DNA from: Anopheles merus
Taxonomy: Eukaryota; Arthropoda; Insecta; Diptera; Culicidae
Direction of reading: 5' to 3'
DNA length: 64,000 nucleotides
Assembly: GCF_017562075.2 (NCBI RefSeq)
Contig: NC_054082.1
Span: 21,460,927-21,524,926, forward strand
Shown: positions 38,720 through 49,800 of the stretch, piece after piece
How the letters are laid out: every line of letters starts with the position of its first letter
Numbering within the stretch: the stretch's first letter is position 1
Notes under the pieces: model-generated
Seen by the model: the letters and a program-made list of their open reading frames with translations, nothing else
What the model was told of the DNA's origin: nothing
Database searches by the model: none
Translations under genes and position numbers: made by a program

Positions 38720-40842
38720 CGGCTGTTGCTGCGGCTGCTGCTGCAGCTGTTGTTGCGGCTGCTGCTGCAGCTGCTGCCGCTGTGTGATCCGTGAATGGTT
38801 CACAGATCGATTCGCTCGTCTCTCTTTTTCGAGCTGAAGCTGGATCTTTGTCTGTTTAAGATTCAGACTGGCCATTTTGATATCGAACTCTTTTAGAGCT
38901 AACTCCTTTTCTAATCGCTGCACTTCGATCAGTCGTGCCAGTGCCGCTTGCATTGTCGCCTTTTTTGATACGTTTGTGGTATGGGGCATTTTTGCAGCTG
39001 GGATCGATGTGGGTACCTGTTCCCCCGTGGATAGCTTCTTATACGCCGAGGCGTCGCCCTCGCTATATGCTGCTCTTTTGGCTATTTTTTTGCCGTCGCA
39101 GCTTTCAGCCGGCTTCCTCGTCTTCGCGATGGCTTCCATTGGGGTTACTAGACACCTCTTCTCCTTCGCTTCGCACTTTACCCTCTTCTTCACACACAAA
39201 TCGCACCTCCTTGTATGGGATTCATCTCTCGCGGTGATGCCGACACACACGTATTTGTACCACTCATAGCATTTATTGCACGGCACCATATTTACGGTAT
39301 TATGTCGCTCGCAGCCATCACGATTAATCCCGGTACTCATCGCGACGCACACTGGTACGGATTTTAATTTCGAAGAAAATATCTAAACGAATGTTGAATG
39401 TCGCACTAATTTTTAAATGTTGTTACGCCTGGTAACAATGTATTTATTTGAATTGCGTTTTAGACCTTTTTAGAACTGGCGCAACGTGCTGGTGTAGCCG
39501 GTAAGCCAGTACCACCAGAGATGAGCTGGATGGTTGGCGTGACGAGAGATGGTTCGAGCATGAGGGAAACTAGATCGGCGAGGGCGGCGGGAAGCGACAA
39601 CAGGCAATGCGAGTTTGCCAACACTCGTAGCAACATAAAGCTAAGTTTGCCACCTGAAGGACTTTTCTTCGCCTCATTAACAAAAACTTTTGCTCACTTT
39701 CAGGGACTGTCGATTCCGCCGTTCCTGAAAGGGGAGTCGAAGTTGATGACCGGAACACTACGCACCGATCTGGCAGCACCACCCGAGATAGGCAGATCCA
39801 GTATTCCGGCAACCGATAGAAGCCGGTCGAAATGGTCGGTCTACAGTTCCGGCAACTCTGCTGTGGCCACATTCCGTAGGAAGCTTATATGGAGCTTCAC
39901 CAATAGCGTACAATTCCTGTGCACAACGAAGCTAAAAGAAAAAAATGCGCAAGTTAGTGAACACACACATACACTCACCGACATAAACAGAAGTAGGGTT
40001 ATGTCTACACCATGCGCGTTGCGAGACAGGTGTACAGGCCGGGCGTATCTGTGGTTTCGCATCCAACAGACAATCGGGAGAGGAAAACGGAAAAAACTAA
40101 CACCGTATGGAGATAAGAGAAAGTTGATTGAAGGATTGATCGTGTGGAAACGTAGGCGAAGTCGTATCCGTGTGCAATTCATAAAGCACAAAAAACACTT
40201 GCAGCGCGGACGTAGGCTATACACGCAAGACAGTTCCTATGACATGATCATGATAGCGAGCTGGCCGGATATAAATGAAGACTATCGCGAGTTATTAAGG
40301 CTAATATTCACAGTAGGATGTAGGATGTATCGTACTGATTTTAAGAAAATCCTTCCTTTATAAGGATTTACGGGGTGGAGTGTTGGCACGATATCATCCT
40401 CGTGCTTATTAGATGCACCAAACAAAGTCAAAACAACGAGCTGTCAAAGACAGCTCGAATAGATGTAGCAAATAACACCAGATGGCGCTAGGAAACCAGA
40501 AAAGGATGAAAAGATAACCCTTTAGGCGAGACAACTAGCTGATCCAAAAATAGGGCCAATTAGAAACAAGTTCGGCAGCGGTCACAAAACAGGGTCAAAC
40601 GGGGTCAAGACTGATCAGCTGTTGAAGAATAGGTGCCATTGAGACAGTTAGTTGCGAATTATCTACGAGAGAAAACAGACTAATTTTTAAACTGTGCGGC
40701 GAAAATTTATAATACGCGAGCGCCAGTTCTAAGAAGGTCTAAAACGCAATTCAAATAAATACATTGTTACCAGGCGTAACAACATACGGGTATAAATATG
40801 TTTCGTCTCGGTGCGTTCGTGTCAGATAGATATATAGACAGA

Positions 40843-40891
<49 letters not shown>

Positions 40892-43800
40892 AGTAGTGAA
40901 CTGAATGATGAGGAGGGATGAGAACAATACGGACACATATTTTTCCTATGACAACCATTTTTCCCTCGTTAAGATCGTTTATCAAGAGTATCGATTGTGC
41001 TAAATTGTCAAATCATAATGCAAAACCGCACGCCGGTCACCAGGGCTGCTGAGCGGTATCACCCTATTGATTTCCCGCATTTTTACTCACTTTTTTGTTA
41101 TTCTTTCCATTCCTCCATCGCATAGTCACGCACTGGTGGAATCTCTTGGCGTAACCGCTACCTTCCCATCGATAGAAGTTAATTTAAAGCAAACACTTTG
41201 GCCCCTATTTATTGTACGTGCCCTGCAGCACAAAGGGCTAAAAGAGTACGGTGAAACGTTTCGAAATTAAGTGAACTTGCGTATTCCAAACCATCAGCTA
41301 TAGGTAACATATTCAACATAAGCGTTATTTGTGCCGTTGCATGCAGCTTTGGTTTTCCGATGACGAAACGGCCAATCTCGCCATATTAGTTAGCTGTCTT
41401 CACATGAAAGATTGTTTCCAGTAAGCTGGCTGGTTAGGTAATTGAATCATTGCTAGTGGTCGGGTACGATTCAATGCCCTTGAATTAATCCCCTCATCAG
41501 CGTGGTACGCTAATACGCTAATATTTATAAGCAGCTCTTAAAGATGTGGAGAAAAGAGCCCCAACTAGACACACTAGACGGAAGGCAGCAGCAGAGATCT
41601 TTCATTCGATTTCTAAACCGACATTGGAGCGACGTCGACCAAAACGAAAACCTTTCAAAAGCTTGCTCCTGCTTTTTGGGGGCCGAAATCAAAGCGTTCA
41701 TTTATTCCGCCACTCTCGTTTATTAATCATCGACGGTTGAGCCAAGGGGAACCTTTTATCTGTTACCGTACTGTTGGGAAACCTTTCTCAGTTGCCTGGG
41801 CTGGAAATTGAATTAATAATTTTAAAAGCTTTCTTCACAAAGCGCAAAATGTATGTGTTTGTGTGTGCGCTTTGTATAGAGAGCAAAAAGCGTAGGGTGA
41901 TTGCACGAGTTATTTACCAAAATTACGATGACACAATATTCATCAACGTCTGCGCCCGCGTTCCCATCATCCCTTCCCTCACGTTTGCAGCGATGAGCAA
42001 GAAGGGGAAATAAATAATACTCGTGCTCTGCCAGCATTACTGATAACAGGTTTTGACATCGATGTTTACGAAATAGAGCCCCAAATTAAGAAGGGAACAC
42101 AGTGTGGTAGGCAATGATTGAAATGGAAATTACTTTCAACGCCTGGCAATTACAGCCAGTGACTAAAGCCAAAAGCAAAGTTGGTAGCTTGTCTTCGGCT
42201 TCGGGCTAATGCTGCGGTTCTGCCAAGCCACACACACAGTTTGCACCAAACGCACGGTGTAATCTTTACGCACGCAGCTAAACTTTCCTTCCCACACAAC
42301 TGTGGTCGAGCCCCTCCGAGGGCATTTGCGTTTTAATCAGTGTGCTCCGCCGGTGTCAATGGTTCTGAAGGTTTTTCGTTTTCGCTCTGCCGCTAGCACG
42401 ATCGGAGCACGAAAGTCAGCACCAGAAGTTTGGGCTGTGTTTGATGTTGGTCTCTGGTAAGGTGAATGTAAAAAAGCGACTAAATGCTGTCCCAACTTTA
42501 GCCAACCAAACCAAGGGGTTCGCCGAACCAGCGAAAGGATTCGCTCAGTTTCAAAGGAAATGGGTTCTTTCCGCATTATAGCGGCGGCTCTATGCACACC
42601 CAAGCAATGAAGAGAACAGGCCCCATTTTCGTTTCCGAAAAAGTATGCATAAATAAACACACATTTTTCGGCAGCCTCTGATAGTACGGGAAAGTTAAAG
42701 CAAGCTTTTTACGAACTAAGGGTACACCATCTCAGCTATACATTGTATCACTCGGACCTTTTGCACGGGGAAAATCGTTACAAATTAGTAGTGCGACCTT
42801 GTGGTTAGCTTTAGAAAGGCGCCTGTTTGTTGGGGTCATATTAAAAGTTCTACTATTCCTAAAGTATTCCTCTTGCAAATGTTTTTTCACGTTTTCGTAC
42901 GTAACATTTTCCGATCAAGCCAAATTGAGAAACCTACAACATTCTTTACGGATTTATCCGTTCAAACTCCGGTTGCATCCTGTTCCGACGCCATCTTCTT
43001 CCGTATCAGGAACGGATCGCTTCTTCCTTTCCCTTCAAGCCCCGGTTCGATATCGGTGTAAATTTAATTTCCTGTTTGCAAGCAATTTTTCATCTTGCTC
43101 ATCCGCCTCTTCCCGTGGCTGCGACACGGAAAAAGGCAAATTTGGCGATAAAAATTGATCGATTTATGATACCATGCAACCGTTGGCTGGAAAGTGGTTT
43201 GAGCTATGCTTTATTCGACACCTTTTGCACGTGAAGCTAAATTAAATGTGTGTGTGTTCACTTGTTGAACTCGAAGGGAGGAGGATAACAAAGTGAGAAA
43301 TCATCGGACTTGCTTGTTGTGTTAGCATGAGGTAAACATATTCCCAGCTGAATCAAATTTGAACGTTCCTAAGAGGTAAACATGTTCCACAACTATATTA
43401 TTTATTATAATGCTTTATTGATAAACTTTCCAATCAAGCTATGCTTGCCCTCTAATGTATTTTCTATAGTTTATTGATATCCGTTAGTTTATGGCTTGTT
43501 TCTTTCTTTTTTTTTTGTGTAAAAAAACATGAAACCCATAAATGAAATATTCCGTCGTAATCTGGTTTTCATTGTTTACTGACGTTGTGTTACGTTAATA
43601 ACTTCACTTAGCTATAAATCAACTGATATAATAACGATTCAAAATTGCTAACCTCGTATGCTCTCATACGCACATACACACACATACACATGTATATATC
43701 GGTGATTGCAACTCAACTTGATGTTTGTTATCGCTTCGCTAAACTTGTAACAGCGATATGCCGATAAGAACCATTTTGTCAGAACGTTTACATAGGTCGA

Positions 43801-46800
43801 TCGTTTCCCGTGCCGTTTCACAAATAGAGCAGAAATTGAATTCAGCACTTCGTCTGTGTAAGCGATGGTAAGCGACCTGCAACACATCAAGCATGCACGA
43901 ATGTGGTTGTTGTGCAGTTTGAACTTTAGCTAACGCAGCCGAGAAGATTGAGCTCTGCCCGGTTGTATCGCTCCCACCAGGCACCGCAGCACAGTGCGCT
44001 GCTCAGGCATAAAACTTTACTATCAGACTTATGCTCTGTTGCGTCGTCAGCAGCACAGCCGTGATGTGCACGGCACGGTAACGATGCTTTGTGGGAAGGG
44101 ATTTCAATTTAGCAAACACTCTAATTTCCGATCGATAGTGCCGTCATCATTTCTACACCATGGTGAGCTCGATTGCTTCAAGCAATCAGCATACAAAGGA
44201 ACTGTCCGAAGTTGTAGTCAAGCTACCGGGCCCAAGAACAGATAATGGTTGTTTAGACAAGAGTTGATGGAAACAAGCGCGTCGAGCGTTGTTTGACGAA
44301 TGGTTTGCTAGTGGGATTTACATCGAATTGTTTATCAATGAGCTATTTAAGCGTGTGACAGAGCGATTCCCGATTCCATTTGCAACAGATGTCACGTGGC
44401 ATTACGAATCAAGATGTCAATTCAGTTACGATTACATTATGGTACATTGATTTACCCGAATGTTTGTATAAACGACTTTTTCAGCATTAGATTCTTGTTC
44501 ACCCCCAGTTCTATAGAACGACATAAAAAAATAAAGCAAAAGAGTAAACCACACTACAATCATTTGCCACTATGAACCACCGGTGCAAATTGGAAATGGT
44601 TTCCTATCGGTCCCAAACATAAATTTCCACCCGCTTTCTACATCGCGTCCTTCCACCCGTAAAGTTAAGTTCGGAGTGAAAATACAATCAGGTACACTAG
44701 GTTCAAACATACACGCTCAGCCCTAGACAATCCCTTTGGTGACGCCGATTCCATGGGAGCATATTTTGGGACCGTGCACATGATAGAAACACCTCGAACA
44801 ACGGCTCATCGCCATACCTTATCGTGGCACACCGTTCCAATTATGGCATCATAAAAATATACACGAAAAACTACAACCTTTCGGATATCAGTGGTTGCCG
44901 TGTTGCCGAGAGCAGGATAAGTTTTGCCCATCGCCCAAATACACATACACGAGAGGAACACGCGGGGAATGACGCAAGAGTGACATTCATGGCCGTGTTT
45001 GGTTTGGGTTTTGGGTCTCTGCAACAAGGTGCCAACGGTGGGAAATGCCGTATGAATTCACATTACCAAAGAAAACGAGGCAACAGCAACAACAAGAAAC
45101 CCAATGCAGAACTTTCTAATATCATATTATGAACATTTCGCCCGGTATCTCCTCACCTCCTCACGCACAGCACTACTACTACACTGTAACTCAACCGATA
45201 CGGTTACAAGTTGTGCATACTTTACCTGCCCACCGAGAGTCGTGAAACCTTATCAAGCCACCCATAATGCATCCCAGAAGTGACGAAAGGCCAAAGGCCG
45301 AGTCATTTGTTGGGCTGTGAAGGTTGAGTTGGAGAGTTGGAAGGGGATACTTCTGGGAAACTGACGCCATTATTGACATTTACCGTTCCATCGCTGGGAG
45401 AATATTCGTACCAAGAAATACGCCATGAGTTATGATGGTGATTCCCATCTAATACCGGCTTGGGATAGTGTCCGACAGTTGGCAAACGAGTTTTGATTGC
45501 ACTTCGTTGCGAATTTACATCCGGTGAGTGTTTTTGAGAAGGTTAATCTTTCTCTTCGCTCTCACCTTTAGCAAAGCTTCACCGGGAGTAAGTAAAGCAA
45601 CACGAATGCACAGAAAGCTATGTAACAGCACACAGTAGCTGCTGCTTTTCCGTACCTTTAATCAGCAGTGTACGTCACACACATTTCGTGATGACCGTGG
45701 TTACGTTTGCAGTGTTTCAAACGCGCTTAACACTCTACACGCCGTGCACAAACACATCTATTGAAACCACATGAATTCAATTTCCAACATTGCATGCTGT
45801 ACCTTTTTGGTTTAAAAATTTCCGCGAAGCCCGATCGGAGCGAAGGTAAAAATAGGAATTGACTTTATGGCAAACATCAATATTTGCGCGGGCTGTTATC
45901 AAATACACGAGTCTCCAGGCGGCTAAAATACGCGGAATCGAATATCGAACCTGTCTGCGGCCGAGACCCGTCCCTACAGTCGCTGACCGGGGGATGGCAG
46001 CCCTTTCTATCGCCACAAACTTAAAAAAAAGAAAGAAACAAAATAGGAGAAATCGAAAAATTGGATACAAATGGAAAACCAATGGAATGTTTGAAGTTCA
46101 ATGCTTTCGGCTAGAAATTTCATACAAAGTCAATTACACCGGATCAAAGCGCTTGGTTTGTGGCGGGATGTGGCAGTGACGTACATGCCGTGCACATCCC
46201 GTTACAAAAACACGGCACCCAATCTTGCTGCCTGGCCAATCTTGTTTCATCCCATTCCTTCCAAGGTGATGCATTCCTTCGGTGGCTCCACCCCAAGCTT
46301 TATGCTGCGTGTCTACAACAGGTAGAATTGGTTGTATCAATCAATCAGCAGCACGATGGTACGGTACGGATTAGTCATGCGGAAAACAAACTATTTGACG
46401 GTGTGTAAGGACTTTTTCGTGTATTCTTAAAAAATGCTTTTAAAATATGGGCTTAAAATTTGTAAATGTTAACAAATTCTTAAAAATGCACCAACCAAAA
46501 ATACACCAATTAAATAAATTACTGCGTTCCGGAATAAGAGACAGCCCATGTAAGTAGCATTAATTAAGTACACGTGGAAGCAAAACAGTTTGTAGGCAGA
46601 AGGATCAATCTTCACTAGCCTGTCGCTGTCTGCTATCTTGCTCGGCCCACGACAATCCGGCAATTACTATCGAAATGCAATCTGGAGAGGTATTACTAAT
46701 GGAACAATAATGGGAGTTCATGGAAAATTAGCTACACTTTTAATCATCCACGTGTGATTGATTTTATTCGACAAAGACTCAAGCAGATAACGTATGAGGA

Positions 46801-49800
46801 AGCGGGCCACGTTCATTCTATCCAACCATTCATTCAGCATCAAACGCTGGACATAATGGTTTTCCGACGAAAAGCAATTTTGGACACATTCGAAAATACA
46901 TATCTGTAAGACAATCAAACATACACGCACACACACATTCGGGGTATCATATCAAAAAGGCGATTGCGTCGAGGTAGGTGACCGACACAACAATACATCA
47001 CTGGAAGGATTCTACCAACACCGTACACCAATACTCGTTCTTTGCGGCAGATATTATTTATAGGCGTTTCCGGGAGGTATTAACTATTAATAACTGTATC
47101 TTACTCTACGTCAGTAAGAATGTTTAGGAAACTATGCGCACCGAGCAAGCTGCTCTCAACATCTGCCGGTTGAGATTTCTGCAGCGGGTAATCCATCAAG
47201 CTTTTGCCCCGATGACCCGTAACCACACCGTACAGTGGGTGTTTCTGCGCAGCGAAAAGACCAATGAGCGAACCAATTCCCTATCCTCAAGACCTATACA
47301 TTGTCCTTCCTTGCGCATGGTTTACAACACGATATAAACGAATAATTTGATTGAGAGTCAGCTTCCAATTTATCACCATTGCCGGCAATAGCTAAGTGAT
47401 GCAATATGTTACGCGAACGCAATTTCCCAATTCAATTTCTTCGCTAGTTTCCGCGGGGAAACCCATTGTCATGCTGGAAACAATCAAGCAAGGAAATGGA
47501 AGGAAATTATAGCACGCCATAAAGGCAGGCATGGGACCATTTTGATTGATTGAAAAAGGGGCACAACGGTACGCACCGCATCGGGTAGTGTGACGCGACA
47601 CCAAGTAATTAGATCATCTTGCTTGCTAACACACACACACACACACTCATCCCATTTTGGTTCACCTCATCTAATCGCAAGGCCAATCGAGCAACGAAAG
47701 AGACAAGAGTGGGAGCAGAGCGCGCTGGCGTGATGCTCAGTGCCAAATATCCTGCTCCAGTCCGGTCCAGCGAGACCTTTGCGCGTCGAGGTCGCAAATG
47801 AGGTCAGCTGGTCCAGCTATTTAGGTCATTTATTAGACCACCGGCGGATGTGGCGGGGCCGCTGTGTTGATGTGTTTTGGCGGTGCTCGCTGTGGGGGCG
47901 GGTGGGTTCATCCGCAGATGTCTATTTTGTCCGTCCGTCCACACTTTGCCTGCGGCCACAGAAACGGGCGATGAAATTGATAGCATCTTGCAGCCCCACC
48001 GGTTTATGGTGCATGTATACAATCAGGCCCGGTCTGAAACAAACAGCGGACTAATGAAGATAGGTGCACTTGGTATTCTTTGTTTCTTTCTCTCCCCAGA
48101 ACAATAATCGCACTTTTGTGTTGCCAACTGAAGGATACACAATAGCGTTTGCTCAAACAATGCACACCCGTACAGCCCCTCGTAGACCGAGGCGCGCAGT
48201 GGCGTGCCTGGGGAGATACATAAAGCGGAACAAATGGGTGGGACATGTTTTTTCCATCAATTTTCATTACCTTGCGATGCTATTAGCCCTTCATTGTACT
48301 CGTGCATTGTGTCCTGAGCAACGATTATAGGCATCTCGGCATATAGGTTATGCCACCGCCAGCCATTGCCACCTGACTCGCCAAGAGAACGTCGGAACAG
48401 TGCACGAATGATGAAGGCTCTGGAACGGTTTTTTCCTGTTTATTTTTGCTGCAAATTCTCTCACGATTGCTGGCTGGGCGATGGTCTCCACGCACAATCT
48501 CTTTTCGCATCACCAATCGGTAAAGATGGTTGCTCAATCTGCACTAACGTAACACACAAGCGGGACAAGTGTTACAGTCTGAAACACTCGCACAACTTCT
48601 AACCTATGCATCTCGCCCCATCGTGGCTTTTACTTGAGCGAAGAAGGAAATTCGTTCACGTTTGGATCTATCTCACGTTTCGGTTGTACCACTTGGAGGA
48701 AGAATGAATCAATATTCATTCAATATGCATAAACATTGTTGTTTTGTTTATGTGAGCTGTTCCGTCGCTGTAGTTGGCGGGTAGCCCCAGAGCACCTTAC
48801 GTATGGTAATGCTATCGCTCGAAACAAAACAAAAAAGTATACTGTCAGCCTGTCAGTACCACAGCGCGAAGATGTGCTCTGGGTACGTTTGCCCCTAACG
48901 TAGCACGTTCATAAATTCATGAATACTGGTGAAGCCGTCCCGCATTCGATCCGACATTCGCAGGATATCGTACCGGTCTGTGCGCGGGCAGAGGCGTAAT
49001 GATGCGAACAGAATAGGTCACATGGCACAGAACGTAGGCCCACGGAAGCGCATCAGCTTGTTACGTCATTAGCGGGAGTACTAAAATATTAATTGAACAA
49101 ATGTCCAACCGATACGGCTGCTTTCAAGGCAGTGTGTGAGTAATCGTTGTTGCGGTTTTGTTTGCATTCGGAAGTACAGAACAGTTGTCGTTAAGCCTTA
49201 GGTACGCAAAGCGACGAACTAATTAGCAGCACGCCATGTCCTAGTTCTGTCAATCAATTGGTTATCAAAAACACTATCAAAACTATCGAACACTGGTCGT
49301 CGAGTAAGCAGCATTGTTGGAAAACAGCACATCCTGCTCGCTGCGATACCAACGATTCCTTGAAAATTCGCTTGTCGATCATTTTACCAATTTTACGTGT
49401 GTTTTTTTTTTGTTTAGTTTTCACATTTCATCGAATTTCATTTCGTGTTACTTCACCATCGCACCATTTACATCCACGTCCAATATCATCTAACCCTCTT
49501 ATCTCGGGATGGTTTTCCGATCGTTAAACGATTTGCGAAGGAACGGATCATGGTTTTTTGTTCTGCCTGATGATCAAACCGCTCCGTAAAAAAGGTCAAT
49601 GAAGTGATGCGTTCGAAACCGATTCGCTTTTCGCACTCGTGTGCCGGTGCTTTTCTTGCCACAGCATTATCTTTTGCACGGGTCAGCACAACCCCTGCCT
49701 TCACCATCCGCTTTCGCTACCATCTGCTGATGCTGCCTCACACAAAAAGATAAATAAATACAGCAGCTCCGAATCGATCGTTGCGTTTCTTTCTCTTCCC

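Larger units (their letters stand above)
36892..40784. mobile_element. Palindromic BEL/Pao-type LTR retrotransposon derivative, 3893 bp
   Basis: Two arms, 36892-38193 (minus orientation) and 39483-40784 (plus), each 1302 bp, are inverted copies that look identical by eye. They flank a 1289-bp single-copy centre holding the 5' end of the element. Each outer end is a complete 404-bp LTR with its U5 end outward. A 5-bp direct duplication, TACGG (36887-36891 and 40785-40789), flanks the whole unit, as for BEL-type integration. The BEL assignment comes from the gag-like N terminus (Cys-rich PHD-like finger plus a Leu/Glu-rich coil), the 5-bp duplication and TGTTG...AACA LTRs. No protease, reverse transcriptase, RNase H or integrase is encoded, so it is non-autonomous. 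Confidence 0.85.

Noticed and set aside
38582..38794. Poly-Leu plus-strand ORF that looks like a membrane protein
   Set aside because: Complement of the CAG-type tract in the minus-strand gag-like ORF; pure repeat.
36892..40784. Two independent LTR element insertions in opposite orientation
   Set aside because: Each insertion would have its own pair of LTRs and target duplications. Here only one duplication pair brackets the whole, and the centre is a seamless fusion of a U5 stub to internal sequence.
36892..40784. Foldback (TIR-type) DNA transposon with 1.3-kb arms
   Set aside because: The arms end in 404-bp TG...CA sequences preceded by polypurine-like tracts and carry a gag-like ORF, which are LTR retrotransposon features. 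No DNA transposase is present.
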